A DNA stretch of 64,000 nucleotides, from NCBI GenBank assembly GCA_029876055.1, contig CM056876.1, positions 1,550,001 through 1,614,000 of the forward strand, given 5' to 3'. How positions within the stretch are numbered: position 1 is the first letter of the stretch; the number at the start of each line of letters is the position of its first letter. This DNA comes from Madurella fahalii (Eukaryota; Ascomycota; Sordariomycetes; Sordariales). Below the pieces are notes generated by a model, which worked only from the letters and a program-made list of their open reading frames with translations, searched no databases and was not told where the DNA came from. The translations under genes were made by a program, and so were the position numbers. Shown one piece after another: positions 46,201-57,582 of the stretch.

Positions 46201-47476
46201 CTGGAGCTGGACGACCCGAGCAAGCCGGCGTTTGCGCTAAGGCTGAGGTGGCCGAGTACAGTACCCTGGGTCTCATGCACATCCTTAGTATATGTCGTCG
46301 CCGTACCTGCAGGTGTTGCCATCGAACCACGATAGTGTTTCCGGTGTTGCACAGCACATTTTTGCACCTGCGGTACACCGTCTTTCCGCCGCGTTGGCGG
46401 CTTCAGTTGGCCTTTTGTCTCTACTGAATTCATCCCGAACATCTGCGAACAATACGTGAAAGCTTCGACCAGGTATGTAGAGGCATCAGCCTCACCAACA
46501 TGACCAACTCTGCTTGCCCGTACTGGGCCAGCGGGGATACAAGACGTCACCTCTCTTGGTCTCTTGCCGTCTACTATGGCCGTCGTGGTCCTGAACAGGT
46601 GTTTCTGGTGTTGCTACACTCCGCGATTATTAAATACCCCAGTGGGCAACTTTTTTTAACACATATATATATATATATATTTAAAAAAAAAAAAAAAAAA
46701 AAAAGGTCCTGGATTTGGATTTCGACCAATATCAGACTCGAGGCCCAAGTTCTCGACTCCAGCGACCCACAAAGCAATTGTTGAGCCAACAGCTGCAAAC
46801 TCGCGGCAGGGAAGGGTTTGCCAGTCCCTGCAGGTCCGGCAAAACCCATGCGGGGCAGCCAGTTGAACGCAACCAAGCCACCGACCAGGGGCGTCCCCCA
46901 TGCTGCCAAATAATTTTTTGGTGAAGCTTTGGGGAACGGTCCGTAGGCCGTCGAAAAGTCACTCCGCTCCTGGCACTACGAGACCCGGTCCAGAGTTAAC
47001 TACACTCCGCCGCTTGTCTGGCCTTTTCTCTGTGCTGCCACGACACGGCCGTCGCACTGCTTTGTCGCCCCCGTTAACATATATTATCTCTGGGAACCCA
47101 ATTCGTACGCAATTCCATCGCGCATGATGTTCTAGACATCCGTCAGCTGCTTCCCAGACTTCTTTTCTTCCCCGTTCTTGACCCATCCATCGCTGAGCTC
47201 TGCGCCCTCACCTGGACCGCAACGGAGCGCTGGCCTTTTACGTTGCTCGCCGCTCTCGCCTCACTTAATTCTACTCCTGTTCAGAAGGCGTAAGTTCAAC
47301 CGCTGGAAGCCTCTCCCCGCATGCCAGGCGCTCGCTCGGTATTCCGGCAGCCGAGAGTTTTTGATACCGTAACCTAACATTTTGTGTTGAACTTGATAGA
47401 TCGAGCAGACGTCTCCTGATTCTCCACCTCACAACCCCTTGCATCGTATCAATTTATCGATAAGTTCTCTGTCATC
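43286..47476. other. Divergent interval between ste20 and scp160, no supported gene (4.2 kb)
   Basis: The longest gene-free stretch in the window. It includes a short repeat of GAAAGGAGGC near 44629-44656, and CT-rich sequence just before scp160 (about 47150-47476) that is likely its leader. Openings on both strands are short and Cys/Ser/Arg-rich; none was supported as a gene. Long upstream leaders, upstream open frames or non-coding RNAs cannot be excluded. Confidence 0.5.
46663..46704. repeat. (AT)n dinucleotide followed by A22
   Basis: About nine AT units, then TT and 22 adenines, within the intergenic region upstream of scp160. The A-tail next to a simple repeat could be the 3' end of a retroposed sequence, but I saw no recognisable element body or target duplication. 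Confidence 0.8.
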
Positions 47477-50400
47477 ATGGCCGACAATACGACTGCCGAG
47501 CCGTCCGCTGCCAGCCAGCTCTTGCAACAACATGCCGCGCACCGGGTGACCATTGAGGATGCCGCCGACGAGGACCTTCCTTCCAAGCCCGCGGCGAGCA
47601 CGGAAGCGACTGGTAGCGAACCGACGGCATCCCTTCCTAGCAAGGGGCCCGAGAAGCAAAAGGGCCAGGACGCGGCAGGCTTGGCCACCCGGTCTCACGA
47701 GCTGTTCCCCGAACTCGGCGGAGCTGCGCCCAAGCCCGTGACCGTCGTTCCGCCTGTCTGGGCTGCGCGGGCCAATGTGAATGGCAAATCAAATGGCACC
47801 AGCCCGGCCAATGGCACGCCGCCGACTTCAGGGCCGCCGTCGGGGGTCTCTACACCAGCTCCCCGGGTTGGTCCACCGAACCTCTCGATTCCGGGGCGTA
47901 ATGTCGAGTACATGCTTCTTGAGCCTCACCACGTGCTTCCCAGGGCTCAACTGAAGCGCCCTCTCCCAGATATTGTCAAGGATTTCAATCGCAAATCACG
48001 GGCCCTGGTCAAGGTCACGACCCAACCCGACGGCAAGTTCAGGGTCGAGGCGACTGGCCCGCAAGAGGTCGCGACGCAGGCGCTCAAGGATTTTGTCAAG
48101 CTGATTGGCACGAAGCTGACCACAAAGGTGACCATCCCGCGCTCCGCCAGGGCCCACGTCATTGGCAAGGGCGGCTCTACGATCAAGGCGCTGCAGGAGA
48201 AGACCGGTGCGCGGATTCAGATGCCCAAGGTCGAAGAGGGCCAGACACCCGTAGAAGATGACGACGATGGCACGATCGACGTCATCATTGAGGGTAATTC
48301 CCAAGAAGCCGCTGCAGCCCAGAATGAAGTCCTCAAGATCGTTGGGGAGCGCGCCGGCAACGTCAGCACACGGCTAAAGGGGATTCCGGCCGAGTTTTAC
48401 CCCTTTATTGCTGGTCCGAGGAACAGCTCGATCATCAGTTTCGAACAGGACAAGGGAATCCAGATCCGGGTACCTCCCTATCAAGTCTTGTCGCCGCAGC
48501 CGCCTGTTATGCCAGCTCCCGGCCAGCGCCCAGAGTTCATGCCTGCGGTTGATAGTTTCATCCAGCTGGCCGGCGAACGCGATGCGGTTAGGGCCGCCCG
48601 CGAGGCGATTGAGAAGCGTGCCCAGGAGCTCCGTGAGCAGCTGATGATGGAACAGCTTTCGATCCAGCGGGGTCGTCATCAATTCATCATTGGAGAGAGG
48701 GGCATCCCGATGGATGAATTCTTCGAGGATACGGGATGCACTATCGTCATGCCAGTCGACGAAGACGACGATATGGTGACAATTATCGGCCCCGCTGACC
48801 AGGTTCAGACCGGCTTGGAGAGAGCCATGGACCTGGCCATGAACATGCAGTGTTCCAACATCGACATTTCCCGCTTCCACCGCCAAGCACCCGGCGGCGC
48901 CGCGGTCCATGCTCGCAATGTCACTCGCTACCTCCGCCAGGTCAAGGAGATTGAACGGCTGGAGAAGCTTTATAATGTACACTTCAACACTCCGTTTTCC
49001 GACCAAGGCGCCCTGCCATGGGAGCTTTACTCGCGTGATGGCAAGAACGCCATCAGGGCGCAGTCAGAAATCAAGGGTCTTGTGGACGCTCACCCCCCGG
49101 CTCGTATGGTTACCGTTGCTGTGGACCCCTTCTTCCACCAGTACATTCGGAACGAGGTGACACCCCAAGTCAGACAGGATTACGGCGTTCGCTTGGTCGT
49201 ACCCGATCCCTCGGAGGCAGATGCTCCTGTCTTGTTGGTGTATGAGGGAACCTCGGCCGCCGACTCTTATCAGATTCCGCGGTCACAGCCCAACCAGAAT
49301 GAGATCAACGAGATGCGGAAGTGGCTGCAGGACGCACAAGCTCACCTGCTCGGCTTGATCAACCAGCAGGAATCTCTCTCCTCGACGGCCATCGAAGTGC
49401 CCCAGAAGTAAGTCTAATGCCGAATCTTCAAGCGAAGATATCTAACATGTAATCTAGGTACCACGACAAGCTCCGGAAGTTCATCAAGAAGGAACAGGAA
49501 AAGCGGCCGGCCAATCAGATCCCCGTTCGCGTGTCCAGTCTCGGCACAACGGTCAACATCCGGGGCCCCAGCTCTGCCGTGGAATCCCTTGCCAACAAGT
49601 GCTTGGAGTTCATCGAACAGGAGAAGCAGGACGAGAAGGAGCGTGGCTTCGTCCTAGAATTCGAATTCCCTCAGAAGTTTGCCAATCATCTGATCGGCAA
49701 GGGCGGAAGCAATATCCGGGATCTGCGTGACAAGTTCGACGTCGACATTCAGGTCAATGACGGCAAAGTTCAGCTGAAGGGGCCCAAGGCCAAGGCCGAG
49801 GCAGCCAAGACTCACATTAACGCTCTTGGCCGTCAGCTGCAGGATGAGGCGACTCACATCCTCAAGATTGACCCCAAGTTCCATCGTGAGCTCATTGGGG
49901 CTCAAGGCAGTCAGATCAACCGGCTGCAGACCCGGTACAAGGTTCTTATCTTCTTCCCCCGCGGCGCAAAGAACGCCAAGGACGACGAGTCTGTTGCCGA
50001 ATCCTCCAGCGATGCCGGAAAACCGCGCCGTCAGCAAGCCGCCGACGAGGTTATCATCCGCGGTCCTAAGCGGGGTGCCGACGAGGCCCGCGATGAGCTG
50101 CTGTCGCTTTTGCAGTACCTAAAGGACAACTCGTTCACGGCTACTGTCACAGTCCAGCAGAAGCAGCTGCCTTCACTGATTGGTTCTGGTGGCGCCGTCC
50201 TGGAACAGCTCCGACAGGCTACGGGGGCCAAGATCGACATCCCGAGCGCCAAAGAATCGGCCGACGCTCAAGTTGAGATCCAGCTCAAGGGCACCAAGAC
50301 ACAAGTCGCTGCGGCCAAGAAGATCCTAGAGGAGAAGAAGGCTGTCTTTGACGACACCGTCATCAAGACCATTGAAGTAGATAGGAAATACCATAAGGCC

Positions 50401-51445
50401 CTCATTGGCTCGGGCGGTAAGTCCACGCATCGCAGACAGCACTCGCTTAGCATAGTTGCTAATGAATGCAGGCGCGAACCTCCGCGACATTGTCCTCAAG
50501 GCGGGCGGTTCCGACGATCGGCGGGAACTTGCACGCACCATCCAGTTCCCCAAACAGGATGCCGACGGTAACACCATCAAGGTGGAGGGCCGCACCGAGG
50601 TTGTCGACAAGATCATTGCGCAGATCCAGAGCATTGTGGCGGAACGAGAAAGCCAGGTGACCCAGGTGCTGGAGGTGCCCGTTGAGAAGCATAGGTCCTT
50701 GATCGGCCGTGGCGGCGAGGTGAAGCGCAATCTCGAGGCTCAGTTCAAGGTCTCGATCGATATTCCGCGACAGGGTAGCGGCCAGACCGCTGTCAAGATC
50801 ATCGGTCAGTCGGGCGATGTCGAGAAGGCCAAGGCTCACATAGAGAGCCTTGTTCAGGAGCAGCAAGGCGAAACCATCCAGATCCCACGTGCTCTGCATC
50901 ATGCCGTGTCGAACAACGGTCAGATTTTCCGGAAGTTCCGGAACGAGTACCAGGTCTCGGTCGACCACGCGGGCCAACGTATCCCAGAGAAGCCTGCTGC
51001 TCCCGCCAGCACGCGGGCGAATGGCGACGCGCTTCCTCTGATCACGGATGATCCTGAGGCTACTGCCGACGCGCACTCGTGGAAGGTTGTGGAACTCGCG
51101 TCGACCGAGGAAGGCGAGATCCCCTGGGTCCTCCACGGTTCGCCTGAGAATATCGAGAAGGCAAAGAAGGCCATCGACGCCGCCCTCGAGCAGGCTCGCA
51201 AGCAAACCGCTGCCGGATACCTGATCCTTCCTGACCCGAAGACGTACCGCTACGTCATCGGCCAGGGTGGTAGCAAGGTCAACACGATTCGTAAGCAGAG
51301 CGGATGCAGGATTAACGTGCCTCGTGGCCAGGCCAAGGGCGAGGCCATCGAGGTGGTTGGCACAAAGGAGGGTGTGGAGAAGGCCAAGGAGCTGATCTTG
51401 GCCGCTGTGCGGGAGGGCATAAACGGCAGACCCGCACGAGAGTAG
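47477..51445 (+). CDS. scp160: Scp160/vigilin-type multi-KH RNA-binding protein, 1287 aa
   Basis: Exons are 47477-49407, 49458-50416 and 50472-51445. The introns are 50 and 55 bp with GTAAGT donors, and phases join (the second intron splits a KH Gly-loop codon). The length is close to yeast Scp160 (1222 aa). Many KH domains can be counted from their GXXG loops: VIGKGGSTIKALQEKTG, IIGERGIPMDEFFEDTG, LIGKGGSNIRDLRDKF, LIGAQGSQINRLQTRY, LIGSGGAVLEQLRQATG, LIGSGGANLRDIVLKAG, LIGRGGEVKRNLEAQF and VIGQGGSKVNTIRKQSG. At least two more are degenerate, with altered loops (IAGPRNSSI, AVSNNGQIF). The first ~140 residues are Ala/Pro/Ser-rich and disordered. Vigilin proteins bind many mRNAs at polysomes and the ER and influence translation and ploidy. 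Possible AATAAA-like signals lie after the stop (near 51555). Confidence 0.94.
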
Positions 51446-52341
51446 TGCCTTGCATCTCTGTAATCAATAACTCATCCTCCCCTGTTGCTTTGATGGGACT
51501 TGGACATTGGGAGGCTGGTACTTATGACAGAGAAGGGAAAAAAAAACATACATGGAAATAAATTGCGGAAAGGAAAAGGGTTTGCTTTACGGTTGCTCAG
51601 TAGAGCCAGACAAGAAGAGAGAGGAGAGGGTATGTGTATCGCATCCCTGGGTCTAGGCCCTAGTATTCATTGTTTTTCAGTTTCCACAGCTTGATCTCTT
51701 CTGAACCCTGTCGTTATATGTCGCCTACGATTTCTAGCTACGTAATTTGTTTGGGTGTTTTTGCTGGGGCTCATTGAGGCTTGGAATGCTTGTATATAAC
51801 ATACACGGCGATGTGGGCGGTCCTAGTTCCTTTTGATAACTAAGTGCTCTCTGCTCTATTAGCTCTCTGTGCCCCTCTCTTGTTCTTCTCTCTACCACTT
51901 CTGCCCCCTTTTCTCCCATCCGCTTTCGCAACCCTAGATAAGCTAAGCATGAAAACCTTGTGAAGCATGATAGTTGATCATGAAGGGGAAAGAAGAGGAG
52001 AAAACAAAGGGCCAGTAGAATGGAGAGCGGGGAATGCATTTGGCTGTGAGCAAGCAACAAATAGCAAGCATGCTAAGATCTTTGAGTAAAGTTGTGTCTG
52101 GTGCCTCTATGCTATGCCAATAACCGCCGTTTTGAACTCCTGTCCCGACAATGCAACAGCTAATATACCGTTTCCCTAACCGCACACAACCCAACACACG
52201 CGGGTATCCCCGCCCTGCTTCCATACTCCTTTCTCCCAAGATTAGAATGAGAATGTTACCTGCCCCCGATACATCTCAACAAAAGAAGATCATCACCCCA
52301 AATGGCTTACGCTACACAGCACCCAGACAAACCCAACAAAT
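51446..52341. other. Convergent 3' region between scp160 and ham-2
   Basis: About 900 bp, AT-richer than the flanking genes. It contains both 3' untranslated ends and no supported gene. Confidence 0.6.
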
Positions 52342-55300
52342 CTACATAAAATCATCATCATCTTCCTCCTCCTCCTCCTCCGTCTCATCCCCGTCCAACC
52401 GCTTGCCCATCGCCAACCGCGCCGCCTCGTCCGCCAGCGTGATGATATCACGCAGTAGTTCCTCGGGGTGACTCCGGCTACCCTGCACCGACATCTCGGC
52501 TTGGATCGGCGGCAGCGTGATGGCGTGGGTAGCATTCGCGCCACTCCCCCCGGCGGCGGCATCGCTAGCCCCACTGCTCTCGCTGCCGCTACCCCCGTGG
52601 CAATGATGATGATGGTGGTGATGGTGGTGGTGATGATGGTGATGGTGATGGTCGGGATCCGCCGCCGAAGAAGAAGCGACTGTGGCAGCCGCAAAGGAGG
52701 GTAAGTTTCTGCTGATGGAAGACGATGAGGAAGGATCTGATGTGGCGGGGGTTGCGGAGGAAGAGGTGTTCGAGGCCACCGGTTTAGGAGGTTGCTGTTG
52801 CTGTTGTTGTTGCGAATTGCCACGCGCTCCGCTGCCGTCGGGCGCCTTGACCCTGACCTTGACCTCGCCCGCGATGCCGTCGATCCGTAGCGAGGTAGTC
52901 TGCTGCGCGTCGGGCGTCGGGGCTTGCGACGGCCTGATATTGGGTGGCGGCGACATGGCAATCAGTTCGTGCAGGTACTTCTTTGCCTCGTCGGACCCGT
53001 CCATGAGCCATTTCAGGCAGATCTGTACCCTCTCGCGGGCGTAGCGGTTGTAGTCGTCGTACACGCAGCAGTTGAGAAGGCTGATGACGCCGTTGTGGCG
53101 TAGGATTTGGGCTTGCACCTCCGGATTGCCGGGGCTGCTGCGCCCCGGGGGCGGCTGGAGCAGGCCGGCTAGGATGTGCAGGATCTGCCCTTTGATCCCC
53201 GCCCAGGGGTACTTGTGCGCTGGCTCTTCCTCTATGGGACGAGCCGGCGCTAGCGGGTGGTCTTCTGAATCGTAGCCGTGGTCGTGGTCATCGCTGCTGT
53301 GGTTGGTTTGCTGCTGCTGCTGTTGTTGCTGTTGTTGCTGCTGCTGCTGGCGATTAGCCGAGCGGGCCGGCAGCTCAACCATGGGCTTCTTGGGCACGCC
53401 CGCCTCCAGACCCTTGAGCAGGACAAGCAGTTCATATGTAGCTTCCCATTTGATGAGATACTGCCGTGTCTCAGGAAACTCGTTCACAGTTGTCAGGAGC
53501 TCGAGAAATTGCTGGATGCCGTCCTTGGCACGCTCCATGTCCCAATTGTCCACCGGAAAGTCGGCTGGGTCGCACAAATCGTTGCGGATCTGTGCCTGGA
53601 TGTGCATCAGCGCGGCGCACTCTGGCACGATCCTGCTGCGGAACTGGATAAACAGGAAATGGAGTAGCTTGACGTCCCGTAGGTGCTCTTTCGAGTCGGC
53701 GGGAGGCGGGTCGTTGTTCCGGGCACGAAACATGTTGTTGACGAGCCTTAGGAGAACGGTCTGAGCCGGGGAGATAATGTCCTTGGGGATACGCAGCGAC
53801 TGCCAAGCGTATGGAATCAGAGCGCTGTGATGAACCGCCTCTACAATCTGGGTGGTAAGTTGGAAGATGAGCGACTGTTCGCTCTTCTCCCAGACGGCAA
53901 TGAAGACGAGAATCTCCCTCAGCAGGCTCCTGCCGCATTCAAGTGCTAAAAACATCCTGCATCTCGTCTTTTGGAGATTCTCTCCAGCCCTGCTCAGCGC
54001 CAACCCGGCATTGTCGAGGATGCAGGATTTGACAATCATGTGCAACGCTTCGATCTGTTTAGGGTCTAGAATATTAGGCACCTCGGTTAGAAGGCCGTTC
54101 ATGGGGCCTTCGCCGTATGAATCGTCGTCGTCGATATCCTCTTCCTCGATCATGTCGTCGTTGTAATCGTGTACGTAGTGACCACCGTCTTTCCCATCTT
54201 GCTCCCCAGAGCCTTCTGGTAGGGGCACGCCCTCGGCAGAATGAATAGAGCCCTCGTGGTCCGCAGTCCGATACGAGTGGGCATACCGGTTGACGAGATT
54301 GGCCTTGCAGTTCTCAGTCCTCTGTTGGGCAAACTCAACCGTGGGCATAGGGACAACCCAATCATCGTAGTTGGGATCCCGCGTCTTTAGCCACCATGTA
54401 TCGACTTCCCTCGACACGCGGCCGTAGGCCTTGTCCTGTTCAAACTTGTCGGGCTCGTCTTCTTTCCACTGCGGAGCGATCTTGACATCGTCATCCATGT
54501 CGTCTGCTCGCACACGCACCGTTCCTTCGGGCAGCCAGTTCCAAGCCAGCGGAGAGATACAGGGCAGGCGCCCTGGGGGCAGTTTCTTGACTGCTACAGT
54601 CTCTTCATACTCTGTAAGAAGCTGCCTCGCCTTGTCGCAGAACCTCGAGTTCCGCTCAAACCAGTTCTGGACTTCGGTTTTGGCGACGTCCGGCCGGAAC
54701 TCGCCATACCCGCTGCCGTCCGGGTCATCGGCCAGGGCATCGTCATCGAACAAGACAGTAGACCAGAAAGCCATCTTGTTCCGATCATTCTTGGCAATCC
54801 AGTTGTGAGCTTGCTGCAGACAAGTCACGAGCAGCTTCTTATCTAAAACATCGCGTCAGCTGAGAAGGGTGCAGCAGTATGGATCTCCCAAGCAACATAC
54901 ATAGCTCAGTAATCTCGCTAAGCTTGAGCCGGGCAGACTCCTCTAGGAAATCTCCGTCATAAGCCTTACTAGTGACGTTGATGCAGAGGATGATGGTCTG
55001 GTAGAGCATCTGATCAAACTGAGCGGCAGCGCACAGGTCCTGGGGGATCTCGGGCTCGGGCACAACAAGAAGGTTCCTCGCAACGTGCATGAGCTTGATG
55101 AGGAGTTGAAGGTCTTCCTTGAGCGACGGATAATTCTTAGTTATCAGTGCTGTGCTCTCCTGGGGTGTCACGCCCTTATCGGGGTCGTTGAGGCTGGCTA
55201 AAGGTCCGATGGACCGGGTGGTCAGGCTGGGGATGGCGGCCGCGAAGTCTCTAGTGAGCCATATCCAGACCTCGACGCTCCTGGATAGCGTCTCTCTAAC

Positions 55301-55562
55301 GAGGCGCATTAGAAGCTGGGAGGCACGCAAACGGCGAGGATGTGTCTTACCTGACATCTTTGAGATTGTGCGTCTTTTCTAGCGTTCTCGAGATGAACTT
55401 GGTGACATATGCCATGGTGCGGGGGCCAATAGCCGGATCCAGTTTCAGCCACCCCTCAAAGCAGCTCATGGAGGATGTGAAGCACAGCTCTTCGATAGTC
55501 AAGGGGCGCCGACCGCTCGCCGGCGGAGTGGGCATGTCAGGGGGAAGCGCGGTAGACGCCAT
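52342..55562 (-). CDS. ham-2: HAM-2/PRO22 (Far11/STRIP-type) subunit of the STRIPAK complex, 1035 aa
   Basis: Exons are 55562-55351, 55295-54901 and 54842-52342. The introns are 55 and 58 bp with donors GTAAGA and GTATGT and acceptors TTAG and TTTTAG, and phases join. The N-terminal part (CFEGWLKLDPAIGP, SRSVEVWIWLTRDF, LIKLMHVARNLLVVPEP) matches the N1221 half of Far11/STRIP proteins. The later part (ILDNAGLALSRAGENLQKTR, ALIPYAWQSLRIPKDIISP, VLLRLVNNMFRARNND) matches the DUF3402 half. In Neurospora (HAM-2) and Sordaria (PRO22) this STRIPAK subunit is needed for hyphal fusion and fruiting-body development; in yeast Far11 acts in pheromone arrest. An acidic stretch lies near the middle, and Gln and His homopolymers and an acidic Glu/Asp tail mark the C-terminus. 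The start is ATG 55562; earlier in-frame start-like codons are not ATG. Confidence 0.92.
52601..52652 (-). repeat. Polyhistidine (CAT/CAC) tract in ham-2
   Basis: About sixteen consecutive His codons, then Cys and one more His, near the C-terminus of the STRIPAK subunit, between Ser-rich and Gly/Ser-rich segments. Confidence 0.9.
53309..53350 (-). repeat. Polyglutamine (CAG/CAA) tract in ham-2
   Basis: About fourteen consecutive Gln codons of mixed CAG and CAA in the C-terminal half of the STRIPAK subunit, within a linker between conserved parts. Confidence 0.9.
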
Positions 55563-56165
55563 GGCGGCTTGCCAGGCCAGGAGTTTCCCCCCCGTCACTT
55601 GCTCAAATAAACTTGTTCTTGAGTCCCGCCGCCTGCGCTGTTATCCTTGGAGCGGCAAGCGGGAGAGGAGGCTCAGTTCTGCAAATTAGGGTTGCTGGTT
55701 GATTGGAGCGGGGTAACAATGGTCGACGAAGTGAAGCTTGCTCCGTATCCAGGTGCCGTGGCAGAAAACTGGCCGATATCTAACTGAGAAACGGCGTCAA
55801 CACGCTTAAACCGTTTTAGTCGTGAGTTTGTCGAAGTTGAAGTGTTTTTACTAATTCAACGGGCCGTTTGGACTTGGGACAGAACAGGTGTGGCTGGAGG
55901 GGACCTGCCGTTTTACCAGCCTAACTGCATCGGGATCTAGCGTGATCAAGACCCCGGCCCAGGCAAGGATGGACCCGTCCATAATCGAACGTCGTCGCAA
56001 CGGCGGGGTAAAAGAAATCCCCCTCGGCCCCTCCAAAAATTGCGCGACGGCGCTGCGAAGGGGGGTGAGGCAGGGGACATTTCCGGACACAACTACAACC
56101 CACTCTCGTGAGCATCGATCCTTGGAGAAAGCCAAATCTCGGAGCCGGAACCCCCATTGCCCACC
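55563..56165. other. Divergent promoter region between ham-2 and the MTA phosphorylase gene
   Basis: About 600 bp with no supported gene; it should contain both promoters. Confidence 0.6.
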
Positions 56166-57172
56166 ATGACCGTCGATCTCCCCGATCACTTTGACAGTAA
56201 GCCATTCCCTTCCAATCCACTCCTCTCCTCGTCCTCTACAACACCACAATCGCTAACCACGACCGCCTGTCTCCAGGACCCGTGCACATCGCCGTCATAG
56301 GCGGCACCGGTCTGGGCAAAATCGACGGCTACACGCCCGTGGCGGCCCTGAACCCGGTGACCCCCTGGGGCGCGCCGTCGTCGCCGATCCTCATCCTCGA
56401 GCACGCCGGCGTCCCCGTCGCCTTCCTGGCCCGCCACGGGCTGCACCACCAGCTCGCCCCGCACGAGGTGCCCGCGCGCGCAAACATCGCCGCGCTGCGC
56501 TCCATCGGCGTGCGCACCGTCATCGCCTTCTCGGCCGTCGGCTCGCTGCGCGAGGAGATCAAGCCCATGGACTTTGTCGTGCCCGACCAGATCATCGACC
56601 GGACCAAGGGCGTGCGGCCGTTCACCTTTTTCGAGGGCGGCGTGGTGGGCCACGTCGGCTTCGCGGACCCCTTCGACGCCGGGCTGGCCAAGGTGGTGCA
56701 GCAGTGCGCCGCCGCCATGCGCGGCGACGGCGTCCGGCTGCACAGCGGCGGCGTCGTCGTCTGCATGGAGGGCCCCCAGTTCAGCACCCGCGCCGAGAGC
56801 AATATGTACCGCGCCTGGGGCGGCTCCGTCATCAACATGAGCGCGCTGCCCGAGGCCAAGCTCGCGCGCGAGGCCGAGCTGGCCTACCAGATGATCTGCA
56901 TGGCGACGGATTACGACTGCTGGCATACCACCGAGGATGTGGACGTGGCCATGGTCATGAAGTACATGGCGGCCAACAGCGAGAATGCCAAGCACCTGGT
57001 GGGCGCTGTGCTGGACGAGCTGTGCAAGCAGGAGAACAGCGACCTCGTGTTGGCCAAGCACTGGGCGGGGAGTGCCCAAGGGGCAGTCAAGTTCATGACC
57101 AAGCCTGCGGGGCGGGATCCCGAGGCCATGAAGAGGGTTGAGTATCTGTTCCCCGGATTCTGGGATGAATGA
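56166..57172 (+). CDS. meu1: S-methyl-5'-thioadenosine phosphorylase, 308 aa
   Basis: Exon 1 is only 31 bp (56166-56196, MTVDLPDHFD). The 80 bp intron has donor GTAAGC, branch GCTAAC and acceptor CTCCAG. Exon 2 is 56277-57172. The sequence matches the PNP/MTAP family 2: the phosphate-binding IGGTGLG, FLARHGLHHQLAPHEVPARA with the conserved RHG, SAVGSLREEIKPMDFVVPDQ, the purine/ribose-site segment CMEGPQFSTRAESNMYRAWG, VINMSALPEAKLAREAELAY, and MATDYDCWH. It cleaves methylthioadenosine, a by-product of polyamine synthesis, to adenine and methylthioribose-1-phosphate in the methionine salvage pathway in the cytosol. The length is normal for the family (about 280-340). The exon 2 third-position GC is very high, suggesting strong codon bias. 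Confidence 0.95.
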
Positions 57173-57582
57173 GGCTGCAGTTGCGCTGTATTTCCAAGGT
57201 GTTTGGATATCTCTAGAGGGAGCAGTTCAACTAGTATTTTTGGCGCCAATAGACACGGCAAACGGTAGATAGACCTGGCGGTGTAGGAAGACATAGACCA
57301 GTTCAGCTAATCACCCGAAAAATCCCAGCATATCAAACAACTGTCTTGTTCCTCTCCCACGCTCAGCGGTGCACTTATCACAAAAGAAAACGCAAAGTAG
57401 GTACCGCATTGTATCCTACCGATAGATATGGTATCCATGAATGCCGCCACCAAAAGAAACTGCACCCATCACAACTAACAATCCCTCAGGGACCAAAGAG
57501 TTAACACATCACAACCACAGCAACAAAATCCATCAAACACCCACCCCCTGCCCCCGCGCCCCCCAACCCATCAACCAGAGAA
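57173..57582. other. Convergent 3' region
   Basis: About 410 bp between the stops of the phosphorylase gene and med13. It is C/A-rich near 57440-57580. No gene was seen. Confidence 0.6.

Noticed and set aside
46683..46704. A22 run as the poly(A) tail of a retrotransposed element
   Set aside because: No element body, coding remnant or target-site duplication could be recognised on either side.
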